Shown here in pieces: positions 1 to 8,808 of a stretch of 64,000 nt of DNA. How positions within the stretch are numbered: position 1 is the stretch's first letter; the number at the start of each line of letters is the position of its first letter. The notes under the pieces are model-generated. The model was not told where the DNA came from. It worked only from the letters and a program-made list of their open reading frames with translations, and searched no databases. The stretch covers positions 124,001-188,000 of the forward strand of contig QQVO01000007.1 of assembly GCA_003388505.1 (NCBI GenBank), in the 5' to 3' direction. The stretch comes from Planctomycetota bacterium. GTDB lineage: Bacteria > Planctomycetota > Planctomycetia > Planctomycetales > Planctomycetaceae. The position numbers and the translations under genes were made by a program.

Positions 1-75
1 GTCAAGTCTCAGCGACCAACGGGAGCGGGCGCCCGCCGGCGAGCGGCGGCTCGTATCGTCCCTGGCGTTGCCTCG

Positions 76-870
76 TCAGATGGTCATCGCCGTGAATCCG
101 CCGTCGACAACGATGTTGGCGCCGGTGACGAAGCCGCCCGCGGCATTGGACGCCAGCAGCAGGATCGCGCCGGCCAGTTCGTGCGGTTCGCCGAAGCGGT
201 CCATCGGCGTGTGCCGCATGATGTTTTCGACGCGATCGGGAGTGAGAACCTTGCGGTTCTGCTCGGCGGGAAAGAACCCGGGCGAAATGGCGTTGACGCG
301 AATCCGGTGCGGCGCCCATTCGCGGGCGAGGTTCTGCGTGAGGTTGAGCACGGCGGCCTTCGTGGCCGAATAGGTGAAGACCCGCGACAGGGCGGTCATT
401 CCGGAGAGCGACGCGACGTTGATGATCGAGCCGGGTGTTTTGGAGGCGATCATTTCCTTGCCGAGCACCTGGCAGGCGAGGTGCACGCTGCGGAGATTGA
501 TGTTGAGCATGCGGTCCCACTCGTCGTCATCGATCTCGAGGAAGGGGGTCGCCGAGTTGATGCCGGCGCCGTTGATGAGGATGTCGCAGTTTCGATCGGC
601 GGACTTGAGATGCGCTGCGAGCGATTCCAGATCGGCTCGCCTGGTTGAGTCCGCGCGGCAGAATTCGGCCGAGCCGCCCCGGGAGTTGATGCGCTTTGCA
701 ACGCCCTGTCCATGATCCTCGTTGCGTCCGACCACCAGCACGTGCGCGCCCGCGCCGCCCAGGGCATCGCAGAACGCTCCGCCGAGCGTTCCTGTGCCTC
801 CGATGACAACGGCCGTCTTGCCCTCCAATCCGAAGACCGACTCCAGATACGCTTTCGCTTGCTCACTCAT
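76..870 (-). CDS. SDR-family NAD(P)-dependent oxidoreductase
   Basis: This 264-residue protein is a classical short-chain dehydrogenase/reductase. The N-terminal dinucleotide-binding motif GGTGTLGG is at residues 24-31, NGAG at 100-103, and the catalytic set is Ser154 or Ser156, Tyr167 and Lys171 (YSATK). The C-terminal part has the usual NAISPGFF and GEPHELAGAILLLAS motifs. Length is normal for the family. Substrate cannot be read from the sequence. The general look resembles gluconate 5-dehydrogenase and SDR-type mannonate oxidoreductases, so a sugar-acid substrate is a reasonable guess only. It lies 46 bases downstream of mqnD on the same strand and may be co-transcribed with it, although no menaquinone role is implied. 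Predicted cytoplasmic. Confidence 0.9.
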   Translation of the reverse strand: MSEQAKAYLESVFGLEGKTAVVIGGTGTLGGAFCDALGGAGAHVLVVGRNEDHGQGVAKRINSRGGSAEFCRADSTRRADLESLAAHLKSADRNCDILINGAGINSATPFLEIDDDEWDRMLNINLRSVHLACQVLGKEMIASKTPGSIINVASLSGMTALSRVFTYSATKAAVLNLTQNLAREWAPHRIRVNAISPGFFPAEQNRKVLTPDRVENIMRHTPMDRFGEPHELAGAILLLASNAAGGFVTGANIVVDGGFTAMTI

Positions 871-916
871 CGCTGTCCACTCTTGTGCCGACCCGCTTTG
901 AAACTCATCTCGCTGC

Positions 917-1819
917 TCAGCCGATGAATTCGAGATTCACCGGATTCGGGATAATGCCGGCGCGGTGTCCGCGGTCCAGCAGTTCCGCGACGGCCTTGCG
1001 TCCCCGTTCGCCGAAGTCGATTGTCCAGTCGTTGACGTACATGCCTACGAATTCGTCCGCCTTGCGCTGGTCGAGGTCGCGACCGTATTGCAGGGCGTGT
1101 GAGAGCGCTTCGTCCCGGTGCTCGAGGCCGTACTCGATGCTCTGCTTCAGAAGCGCCGTGACTTCCTGCATGGTTTCGCGTCCGAGATCCTTGCGGATGG
1201 CGTTTGCGCCGAGCGGCAGCGGCAGGCCGGTTTGTTCCATCCACCACTTTCCGAGATCGACCACCAGGTGCAGTCCCTGATTGCCATAGGTCAATTGGCC
1301 TTCATGAATGATCAGACCGGCGTCCGCCTCGCCGGCGGCCACTCGATCCAGAATCTCGTCGAATGGGCGGACGACGTACCGGAAGGTCTGTGCATTGCCG
1401 CTGCTGCCCTGCTCACGGTCGCGAACTTCATCGGGGACTCCCCCGAGGCAGAGGTTCAGCGCGAGAAACGCGGTCGTGAGAGTCCCCGGGACGGCGATTG
1501 TCTTGCCGTGCAGGTCGTCGATCGACATTGGTTCGCGAGTGACGACCATCGGGCCGTAGCCGTCGCCCATGCTCGCTCCGCACGCACAGAGGGCGTAGGT
1601 CTCGGTGAGATAAGCGTAGCCGTGGAGACTGACGGCGGTCAGTTCGAGATCGGCGGCGAATGCGCGGCGGTTGAGCGTCTCGATGTCCTGGAGTTCGTGC
1701 GAAAACTCGTATCGGCCGGTATCGATCTTGTCGTTGGCCAACGCGTGAAACATGAAGGCGTCGTCCGGATCCGGGCTGTGCCCGACGCGGATCGCCAGCT
1801 TTTCGGTCGTCGTGGTCAT
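917..1819 (-). CDS. mqnD: 1,4-dihydroxy-6-naphthoate synthase MqnD (menaquinone, futalosine pathway)
   Basis: The 300-residue product begins with a short leader and then the motif GHSPDPDDAFMFHAL near residues 13-27, characteristic of MqnD. This enzyme converts cyclic dehypoxanthinyl futalosine into 1,4-dihydroxy-6-naphthoate in the alternative menaquinone pathway. The fold is that of periplasmic binding proteins, but no signal peptide is present, so it should be cytoplasmic. Other supporting segments are GDGYGPMVV, the IAVPGTLTTAFLAL region and LIIHEGQLTY. Length is slightly above the usual 270-285 residues. No other mqn gene is in the window. It is divergent from the ABC-F gene, with about 200 bases between the two starts. 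Confidence 0.9.
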   Translation of the reverse strand: MTTTTEKLAIRVGHSPDPDDAFMFHALANDKIDTGRYEFSHELQDIETLNRRAFAADLELTAVSLHGYAYLTETYALCACGASMGDGYGPMVVTREPMSIDDLHGKTIAVPGTLTTAFLALNLCLGGVPDEVRDREQGSSGNAQTFRYVVRPFDEILDRVAAGEADAGLIIHEGQLTYGNQGLHLVVDLGKWWMEQTGLPLPLGANAIRKDLGRETMQEVTALLKQSIEYGLEHRDEALSHALQYGRDLDQRKADEFVGMYVNDWTIDFGERGRKAVAELLDRGHRAGIIPNPVNLEFIG

Positions 1820-2021
1820 GATGCTCGCTGTGTTTTCGGGTCTTGAGAGCCAGCCTATCGGTCAGTCTGGAACCCCGCAAGGAACAAACCGATTGATCCG
1901 TGCAGGACGAATTCCCTACGATCCCGTTCCGCCGGGTTGCGCGGTTCCGGTCTCAAATGGTCTGATTGCGCTCGCGTGCTGGCAGAACCGCACTCAGGCG
2001 CGGAGTTTCACCCGTTCGACG

Positions 2022-3953
2022 ATGATTTTGCTCACCGCCAGCGACCTGTCGCGACAATTCGACGCCGATCCCGTGTTTCGCGGAGTCTCGCTGGAGGTTC
2101 ACGACGGCGAAAAGATCGGGCTGGTCGGGCCGAATGGTTGCGGAAAGACGACGCTGCTGAACATTCTGGCCGGCCGGGATGAACCGGACGTCGGCGTGAT
2201 CGAGCGTCACCCTTCGGCGTCGGTCGGCATGCTCGAACAGGAGATTGCGTTTGCGAGCGGGCGGACGCTGCGGGAGGAGGTGCAGTCGGGCCTGGAACAT
2301 CTCTATTCGCTTCAGCGGCGGGCGCACGCCGTCGCCGAGCAGATCGCGACCACCGAGGACGAGGCTCATCGCGAGAAACTGCAAAGGCAATATGACGATC
2401 TTCATCAGGCGCTGGACCGGCTGGACGCATACCACGTTGAGCACCGCGTGGATGAGGTGCTGCACGGTCTCGGATTCGAGGAATCCGACTACGAGCGGGA
2501 TCTGAATACCTTCAGCGGCGGTCAGCAGAACCGCGCGATTCTGGGACGACTGCTGCTGGCGTCGCCGGACGTGATGCTGCTCGATGAACCCACCAATCAC
2601 CTTGACATTGCCACGACCGAGTGGCTCGAAGGATTTCTCATTCGGTCCAGACAGGCGGTGATTGTCGTCAGCCACGACCGGTACTTTCTCGATCGGGTGA
2701 CTCAGCGAACGGTGGAGATCTACCGCGGCGGAGTGAACGAGTATACGGGCAATTTTTCCGCGTATTGGAGGCAGCGGAAGGAACGGCACGAACTGCAGCA
2801 GCGGACGTACGAGAAGCAGCAGGAGTTCATCGCCCGCACGGAGGACTTTATCCGCCGGAACGCTTACGGGCAGAAGCATGCGCAGGCGAAGGATCGAGAG
2901 AAGAAGCTGGAGCGTCTGGAGCGAGTCGCACCGCCGCCCGGCATTGACGAGCCTCCGATTACATTTCCCAAGCCGACACGCACCGGCGACTGGGTGCTGC
3001 GGTGCGAAGGGCTGTCGAAATCGTTTTCGGGGAACGGTGATGAAAATGGGCCGCTGTTTGACGATCTGCACCTGCAGGTGGACCGCGGCGATCGGCTGGC
3101 GATCTTCGGTCCGAACGGATCGGGCAAGACCACGCTGGTTCGCATCCTGACGGGTGAGCTTTCGCCCGATACCGGGCAGGTCCGCCAGGGGACGGGAGTC
3201 CGCATTGCGTATTTCGATCAGCAATTGACCAGCATCGATCCGGAACTCTCTGCGGTGGACGCCGTGCGGCCGGTGCATGATCCGAGTGTCACACCGGGCG
3301 AATTGCGGAAACTGCTGGCGCGGTTCGGTGTGCGGGGAGACCTGGCTCTGCAGACCGTGGGCGCGATGAGCGGGGGGGAGAAGACGCGGGTGGCGCTGGC
3401 GAAGCTGGCGTCCGCGGAGCCGAACGTGCTGATCCTGGATGAACCGACCAACCACCTCGATTTCTGGTCGGCTGCGGCGCTGGAACAGGCGTTGGGCGAC
3501 TACCCGGGCACGGCGATCGTAGTGAGTCACGACCGGTTCTTTCTCGATCGCGTCGCGACGAAAATGCTCGTCCTCGAACACGGGGGGTGGCGGCTCTTCG
3601 AAGGCAACTATTCAGACTATCTGCATCTGTCGAAGGTGACGGGTGAGCCTGCTGCGGCGACGGCGTCTGAAAAGTCACGGTCCACCCAGACGACCGCGCG
3701 GCGTGGATCGACTCAAGAAAAGGAAGACGCGCCGAAACGTCGGCGCCGGTTTCCGTATCGCAAGGTGCATGACATCGAAGAGGACATCGCCAGCCTCGAA
3801 GCACGCATTGCGGAACTTCAGACGCAGATGGCTGATCCGGACGTGTTGCGCAACGGGGAGACGATCCGGCAGGTGACGAGTGAACACAAGCAGGCGGAGG
3901 AGGAACTGGCAAAGCTGGTTGAGCACTGGGAGGAGGCGTTGGAACTCAATTGA
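2022..3953 (+). CDS. ABC-F family ATP-binding protein (Uup/EttA-like)
   Basis: A soluble protein of 643 residues with two ABC domains and no membrane segment, as in ABC-F ribosome-associated translation factors. Domain 1 has Walker A GPNGCGKTT, signature FSGGQQNR and Walker B MLLDEPTNHLD. Domain 2 has GPNGSGKTT, signature MSGGEKTR and LILDEPTNHLDF. The inter-domain linker is long and charged (around nt 2740-2960), and the C-terminus has a basic stretch followed by a coiled coil, as in Uup. I chose the ATG at 2022 (MILLTASDLSRQF) because the frame open from 1752 only adds a sequence unlike the family and overlaps the start of mqnD. The exact ABC-F subfamily is not certain. A terminator-like hairpin and repeat A copy 1 follow the stop. 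Confidence 0.92.
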   Translation: MILLTASDLSRQFDADPVFRGVSLEVHDGEKIGLVGPNGCGKTTLLNILAGRDEPDVGVIERHPSASVGMLEQEIAFASGRTLREEVQSGLEHLYSLQRRAHAVAEQIATTEDEAHREKLQRQYDDLHQALDRLDAYHVEHRVDEVLHGLGFEESDYERDLNTFSGGQQNRAILGRLLLASPDVMLLDEPTNHLDIATTEWLEGFLIRSRQAVIVVSHDRYFLDRVTQRTVEIYRGGVNEYTGNFSAYWRQRKERHELQQRTYEKQQEFIARTEDFIRRNAYGQKHAQAKDREKKLERLERVAPPPGIDEPPITFPKPTRTGDWVLRCEGLSKSFSGNGDENGPLFDDLHLQVDRGDRLAIFGPNGSGKTTLVRILTGELSPDTGQVRQGTGVRIAYFDQQLTSIDPELSAVDAVRPVHDPSVTPGELRKLLARFGVRGDLALQTVGAMSGGEKTRVALAKLASAEPNVLILDEPTNHLDFWSAAALEQALGDYPGTAIVVSHDRFFLDRVATKMLVLEHGGWRLFEGNYSDYLHLSKVTGEPAAATASEKSRSTQTTARRGSTQEKEDAPKRRRRFPYRKVHDIEEDIASLEARIAELQTQMADPDVLRNGETIRQVTSEHKQAEEELAKLVEHWEEALELN

Positions 3954-3958
3954 GGCTC

Positions 3959-3992
3959 GCGGCGTTCCCCAGTTCCAGTTGCCGCAATTTTT
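3959..3992 (+). terminator. Putative intrinsic terminator after the ABC-F gene
   Basis: GCGGC at 3959-3963 can pair with GCCGC at 3981-3985, followed by AATTTTT at 3986-3992. The stem is short (5 bp) with a 17-base loop, so this is a modest prediction. It starts 5 bases after the stop codon and its T-run abuts repeat A copy 1. Confidence 0.45.
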
Positions 3993-4095
3993 AGAGCAAA
4001 TTGCTCTACCATGTGTCCGCGTCGAGCGGTATCCGGACTGTCGAGGACGAGAATCCGCGAGACAGATCGCCAACACTGAATTTGCAAATCGCTCT
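3993..4095 (+). repeat. Repeat A, copy 1 (MITE-like interspersed repeat)
   Basis: This stretch of about 103 bases is nearly identical to the reverse complement of 52669-52769, apart from about a dozen substitutions and small indels. It opens with AGAGCAAATTGCTCT, itself an imperfect palindrome. Its end, read in reverse complement as AGAGCGATTTGC, matches the start AGAGCAAATTGC at 10 of 12 positions, so the element has imperfect terminal inverted repeats. An internal stem GTCCG/CGGAC is kept in both copies (G-C in one, G-U wobble in the other). It has no coding potential. It lies 39 bases after the ABC-F stop codon in the same orientation as the gene. Similarity may extend to about 4108. Confidence 0.8.
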
Positions 4096-4187
4096 CATCG
4101 TGCGTTAAGATGCTGGCCGGGAAGGAGTCCGCATTGCTGGTCGGCGGCGTCTGTGATGCTCCGGCTTGCGCTCAGCAGGGATGATTC

Positions 4188-7139
4188 ATGACGGACGCGA
4201 CGCACGAGAAGGGCGGGCTGCCGCTTGTGCCGCTGTTGCTGCGCCGCCTGACGGGCGTCGTCACGCGATCCCCCGGTACGGCCCTGTTCGTCATCGCGCT
4301 GTTCACGATTCTGTCGTTGGCTGTCAGCGCGCGGTTCCTGGCGTTCAAGACGAATCGAGCGGATCTGATCGATCCCGACGCGTCGTTTCACCAACGCTGG
4401 CTGGACTACGTCGAGCGGTTCGGGGACACGGCCGACGCCGTAGTTGTCCTGGAAGGGGAATCGGCCCGGCCGCTCCAACGGGCCGCCGATGCGATCGGCG
4501 CGGCGCTGGAGGCGGAACCGCAGCTCTTTCACAGGGTGCTGTACCGGATTGATCCCGGACGCCTGAAGGCGAAGGGATTGCAGTACCTGTCTCCTGCCGA
4601 CCTGCAGGGTCTCGTTGCACAGATTGAGGCATCGGCTCCCGTTCTGGAGGGGCAGTGGGACCAGGCCGGCCTCGAAGCGTACGCACAGCAATTGACGCTG
4701 GAGTTGACGAGCGGCTCTCTCGGCGAAACCGGTGCGGGGAAACTGGCCGCTGCGCACCGCGCAGAGCGGCTGGCTGACAGCTTGAGCCGGTTTCTGAGTG
4801 AACCGGCCGATTTTGTGTCGCCCTGGCCGGCGCCGGGTGGATCGTCGGAGTTCGCTCATGCCGACGAGGCCGATCGCTTCTCGCCGCAGTATCTGCTGAA
4901 TGACGGCGGCACGCGAGCCTTTGTACTGGCGACTCCGGTGGCGGCCGCCGACAGCCTGTCCGGTTCCTCCGAGCCGATCGACCGCATGCGGGCAATCATC
5001 CGGGCGGCGTCGGATGAATTCCCCGAATTGAGGATTTCGCTGACAGGGTTGCCGATCCTCGAGGCGGACGAGATGCATCGCTCGCAAGCGGACATGACGC
5101 GCGCGTCGGTCATCGCGTTCGTGGGAGTCGGCATCGTCTTGCTGTTGGGCTTTCGCGGATTCCGTCATCCCGTGCTGGCGCTGGCGACACTGGCGATTGC
5201 TGTGGCCTGGTCGCTGGGGTGGACGACGCTCGCGATCGGCCATCTGAACATTCTTTCGATATCGTTCGCCGCGATTCTGATCGGGCTCGGGATCGACTAT
5301 GCGATCCACTATCTGGCGCGATATCTGGAGCATCGGCATCAGCAGAAAGCGTTGCGGCCGGCGCTCAAGTTGACGTCGATTGAAGTCGGGACCGCGATCG
5401 CCACTTCGGCCGTGACCACGGCTGCGGCCTTTCTCAGCGCGAAACTGACGAATTTTCTGGGCGTTGCTGAGTTGGGCGTGATCGCGGCGGGGGGGATTCT
5501 GCTCTGTGCGATCGCAACGTTCTCGCTGCTTCCCGCGCTGGTGGCGATTGCCGATCGCAAGGTGAAACCGCGGCGGTTGCCAACGCCGTTTGAAGGCCAT
5601 GGACTGAGGCGGTTGATCGACCGCCGCCCGTGGTTGACGGGACTGAGTTCGCTGGCCATGGTGCTCGCCGTGGGAGCGTGCAGCCTGCGGGTTGAGAATG
5701 GGGAGGTGACATCCCGCGTGAAGTACGACGCGAACCTGCTCAAGTTGCAGGCGGAGGGGATCGAGTCGGTCGAGACGCTCAACCGCGTTTTTCGCGACTC
5801 CGACGAGTCGCTGCTGTTTGCTGTTTCGATCGCCGAGAGCCGGGAGGAAGTGCGAGAACTCCGGCGAGAATTCGAGTCGCTGCCTGCGGTGGGCCGAATC
5901 GAAGAGGCGGCTTCGATGCTGCCGGAATTTCCGCCGGAGAGGACGCAACTATTGGTGCAGGCGATTCACGCGCGGCTCAACCATATTCCGCAACTCTCGC
6001 CGCCGCGGGAGGTGAATCCGGCTCGGATCGGGGTGGCGCTCGAGAATCTGTATCTGCAACTCAGGGAGCAGTCCGGTCCGGTGGCGGAGAACGCGGCAGC
6101 CGCTCTGGACGGGGCGCTAACACGGATGGACGCTCTTCCGCTCGAATCGCAGGTTCAGGTTCTTTCGAGTTACGAGCAGGGCATGCTCATGGCGCTGCGG
6201 GAGCAACTCGTCGCGATCGCCGCAATCTCCGACCCGGCCCCTGTCAGCGCAGCGGATCTTCCCGAGCCGATCAGGGAACGGTTCGTCAGCCCGCAGGGGG
6301 ACTGGCTGCTGAAAGTGCATGCAACGAGTTCCTTGTGGGACGAGCGGCCGCTGGACGACTTTGTGCACCAGGTTCGTTCCGTCGATCCCGATGCAACCGG
6401 AACGCCGTTTCAGAACTTCGAGGCGGCCCGTCAGATTCGGGAGAGCTACCTGTCGGCGGCGATTTACGCGCTGCTGGTGATTTTCGTGGTGCTGCTGATC
6501 GATTCGCTGGAGCGGTCGACGCTGCGGATCGCGCTGCTTGCTCCGTGCGGGGTGGTGTTGTTCGCCGTGTTGCTTCTGAATGAACCGGGCCGGTCGATCA
6601 ACCCGCTGTGGCTGGCCTGTCTCTACACGGCGGTGGCTGCTTCGATCGCCGCGCTGTTTGACGTTCGGAACGTCGGTTACACGCTGCTGGCGATGTTGCC
6701 TCCGGTGGGGGGAGGATTCCTGCTGTCCGGATTTCTGGGGATCACGGGGATTGATCTCAACCCGGCAAACCTGATTATTCTGCCGTTGATTCTGGGCATC
6801 GGGGTGGACTACGGCGTGCACGTGGTCCACGACTACCGGCACCAAAGCGGGGTCGGCTACAGCATGTCGCCGAGCACGATGAATGCGATCGTGCTGACGT
6901 CGGTGACGTCGATGGTGGGCTTTGGGAGTCTGCTGGGCGCCGCCCACCGGGGGCTGGTCAGCCTCGGGCTCGTGCTGCTGATCGGAATCGGCTGCTGTCT
7001 GTTTCTGTCGCTGATCACGATGCCGGCTTTGCTGACGGTGATCGGTCGTCGAAGAGGCGAGGCAGGTGAAGAAGAGTCTGAGGCCGATCAGCATGACATT
7101 CTCCCACTCGCGTCCTCCGATCGTCGCCGCAGCGCGTGA
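4188..7139 (+). CDS. MMPL/RND-family transporter (HpnN-like)
   Basis: An inner-membrane protein of 983 residues made of two repeated halves, each with one membrane helix, a large extracytoplasmic domain and a bundle of five or so helices. The MMPL hallmark appears in both halves: GIDYAIH near residue 368 (Asp370) and GVDYGVH near residue 872 (Asp874). These acidic residues are expected to carry protons in RND-type transport. The overall size and layout resemble the hopanoid-associated transporter HpnN, but no hopanoid gene is visible nearby, so the cargo (lipid or other hydrophobic molecule) is unknown. The ATG at 4188 has AGGGA upstream at a suitable distance. The gene stands alone on this strand until the phosphoesterase gene 88 bases downstream. 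Confidence 0.88.
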   Translation: MTDATHEKGGLPLVPLLLRRLTGVVTRSPGTALFVIALFTILSLAVSARFLAFKTNRADLIDPDASFHQRWLDYVERFGDTADAVVVLEGESARPLQRAADAIGAALEAEPQLFHRVLYRIDPGRLKAKGLQYLSPADLQGLVAQIEASAPVLEGQWDQAGLEAYAQQLTLELTSGSLGETGAGKLAAAHRAERLADSLSRFLSEPADFVSPWPAPGGSSEFAHADEADRFSPQYLLNDGGTRAFVLATPVAAADSLSGSSEPIDRMRAIIRAASDEFPELRISLTGLPILEADEMHRSQADMTRASVIAFVGVGIVLLLGFRGFRHPVLALATLAIAVAWSLGWTTLAIGHLNILSISFAAILIGLGIDYAIHYLARYLEHRHQQKALRPALKLTSIEVGTAIATSAVTTAAAFLSAKLTNFLGVAELGVIAAGGILLCAIATFSLLPALVAIADRKVKPRRLPTPFEGHGLRRLIDRRPWLTGLSSLAMVLAVGACSLRVENGEVTSRVKYDANLLKLQAEGIESVETLNRVFRDSDESLLFAVSIAESREEVRELRREFESLPAVGRIEEAASMLPEFPPERTQLLVQAIHARLNHIPQLSPPREVNPARIGVALENLYLQLREQSGPVAENAAAALDGALTRMDALPLESQVQVLSSYEQGMLMALREQLVAIAAISDPAPVSAADLPEPIRERFVSPQGDWLLKVHATSSLWDERPLDDFVHQVRSVDPDATGTPFQNFEAARQIRESYLSAAIYALLVIFVVLLIDSLERSTLRIALLAPCGVVLFAVLLLNEPGRSINPLWLACLYTAVAASIAALFDVRNVGYTLLAMLPPVGGGFLLSGFLGITGIDLNPANLIILPLILGIGVDYGVHVVHDYRHQSGVGYSMSPSTMNAIVLTSVTSMVGFGSLLGAAHRGLVSLGLVLLIGIGCCLFLSLITMPALLTVIGRRRGEAGEEESEADQHDILPLASSDRRRSA

Positions 7140-7227
7140 ACGGGGGCGCGGTCGCTTCTCACCCCTGGCCCGCTCGCGTACTCTGGCGGCGGCGACGAAC
7201 CAGAGTCTTTTGAACGGGAATTCCTCG

Positions 7228-8598
7228 ATGATTGACGTGAGAGCTGAGTTGGGGTCGATTGCCCTGATTTTCTTTCTGGCCGGCTTTGTGTTTGCTCACG
7301 ACGGGCACGACCACGATCACAAACCCAGGAAGGCGGAAGATGCGGAGACCTATCGTCCGACTGTGGTGCCGGATCGCATTGTGCTGACCTGGTCAGACGA
7401 CCCGGCGACGACGCAGAGCGTGACCTGGAGGACCGACGCCACGGTCGAGAAGGCCTTCGCTGAAATCGCGATTGCGGAAGACGGTCCGAAATTCCGGGAC
7501 AGCGCGGATCGACACTCTGCGAAGACGGTCCTGTATGAGTCCAACCTCGGGCCGGCGCATTACCATTCGACCACGTTCACCGGTTTGCAGCCGAAGACGC
7601 GGTACGCCTATCGCGTCGGCGACGGCGTCAACTGGAGCGAGTGGAACCAGTTTCTGACGGCGAGCGATACGCCGGAGCCGTTTTCTTTCGTGTACTTCGG
7701 CGATGCGCAGAACGACGTCAAATCGATGTGGTCGCGCGTGGTGCGCGAGGCGTATCGCGACGCGCCAAAGGCCGCGTTTCTGCTGCATGCGGGTGATCTG
7801 GTCAACGACGCGCACAGCGACGGTGAATGGGGAGAGTGGTTTTATGCGGGGGGGCATATTCACCGGATGGTCCCCTGCGTGCCGACGCCGGGGAACCATG
7901 AATACGATCCGATCATCGAAGACGGCCTGCCAACGATTGAAGATTATCTTTCGGAAAACTGGCGGCCGACCTTTACCTTGCCGGAAAACGGCCCCGAGGG
8001 TCTGGAAGAGACGGCCTACTGGTTCGACTACCAGGGGGCGCGGATTGTCTCGCTCAACTCCAACCGGAAGATCAGGCAGCAGGCGGAGTGGCTGGGGGGA
8101 GTGCTGGAGAATAATCCGCAAGAGTGGACGATCGTGACCTTCCATCACCCGATCTATTCGGCGAAGCCGGAGCGGGACAATCCCCACATCCGGGCGGCGT
8201 GGCAGCCGATCTTTGACAAGTACCAGGTCGACATCGTGCTGCAGGGACACGATCACAGCTATGCGCGAACCGGCATGGTGAGCGCGGGAGAAAATGTGCC
8301 GACGGGCGTGACAGCCCGCAGCGAAGAAGGGGGCACTGTCTACGTGGTTTCGGTCAGCGGACCGAAGATGTACGACGTCGACCCGCAGAAATTCATGCGG
8401 CGTGTCGGTGAGGACACGCAGCTCTATCAGATCATTCACGTCGACGGCGACGAACTCCGTTACGAAGCGCGTACGGCGATCGGACGGTTGTACGACGCGT
8501 TTACGCTCAGAAAGCGGGAGGGGCAGGTCAACGAGATCATCGAGCAGGTCCCGGAGACGCCGGAACGGCGGCGTCCGCCGGAGGCACGTGATCGTTGA
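7228..8598 (+). CDS. Secreted metallophosphoesterase, purple acid phosphatase-like
   Basis: The product has 456 residues from the ATG at 7228. This start gives a signal peptide (IALIFFLAGFVFA) followed directly by a His/Asp-rich stretch (HDGHDHDHK), whereas the longer open frame from 7066 overlaps the transporter gene. After the leader comes a fibronectin-III-like N-terminal domain (WRTD, YHSTTFTGLQPKTRYAYRVG), then the calcineurin-type metal-binding motifs FGDAQND, HAGDLVND, GNHEYDP, FHHPIYS and QGHDHSY. This order matches purple acid phosphatase-type enzymes. It is expected to act outside the cytoplasmic membrane on phosphate esters of unknown identity. The His-rich N-terminus may help capture metal. 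Confidence 0.88.
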   Translation: MIDVRAELGSIALIFFLAGFVFAHDGHDHDHKPRKAEDAETYRPTVVPDRIVLTWSDDPATTQSVTWRTDATVEKAFAEIAIAEDGPKFRDSADRHSAKTVLYESNLGPAHYHSTTFTGLQPKTRYAYRVGDGVNWSEWNQFLTASDTPEPFSFVYFGDAQNDVKSMWSRVVREAYRDAPKAAFLLHAGDLVNDAHSDGEWGEWFYAGGHIHRMVPCVPTPGNHEYDPIIEDGLPTIEDYLSENWRPTFTLPENGPEGLEETAYWFDYQGARIVSLNSNRKIRQQAEWLGGVLENNPQEWTIVTFHHPIYSAKPERDNPHIRAAWQPIFDKYQVDIVLQGHDHSYARTGMVSAGENVPTGVTARSEEGGTVYVVSVSGPKMYDVDPQKFMRRVGEDTQLYQIIHVDGDELRYEARTAIGRLYDAFTLRKREGQVNEIIEQVPETPERRRPPEARDR

Positions 8599-8660
8599 TT
8601 CCCGCCGGATGCAGCAATCACGAACAAGCGCAATCGGCACCTTCACTCAGAGCGAAGCCC

Positions 8661-8790
8661 GCTCAGGGCTGTCTTGGGGGGGGTGGTTGGACTGCCGATT
8701 CGCACGAAACCCTGCGGGATTCGTTCTCCCGTGAGAACCCTTCTTCCTCAAGAATCTGGATGGACGGATCAGTCATCGTTCTGGGGGGAC
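8661..8790 (+). repeat. Repeat B, copy 1
   Basis: An intergenic sequence between two convergent genes that aligns with copies at 14203-14312 and 18889-19006, and more weakly with 12626-12700. The best conserved core is GATTCGCACGAAACCC, a short GC-rich junction, then CGGGATTCG (from 8715), CTCCCG and TGAGAAC. CGGGA and TCCCG can form a 5-bp stem around a 7-base loop. No coding potential is seen. The ends of the element are approximate. Confidence 0.65.
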
Positions 8791-8808
8791 TCGGTGAACG
8801 CCGCCGCA

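Noticed and set aside
1752-2021. N-terminal extension of the ABC-F protein
   Set aside because: It overlaps the mqnD start on the other strand and is not homologous to ABC-F proteins.
1953-3581. Long open frame (542 codons) antisense to the ABC-F gene
   Set aside because: It mirrors the ABC-F gene in GC-rich DNA, has a His/Arg/Gln-rich composition with no domain, and lacks a ribosome-binding site.
4095-5948. Open frame of 617 codons antisense to the MMPL transporter
   Set aside because: Composition is Arg/Gln-rich and low in hydrophobic order, as expected for a shadow of the strong plus-strand gene.
7393-8646. Open frame of 417 codons antisense to the metallophosphoesterase
   Set aside because: No recognisable motif; the plus-strand gene has all catalytic motifs.
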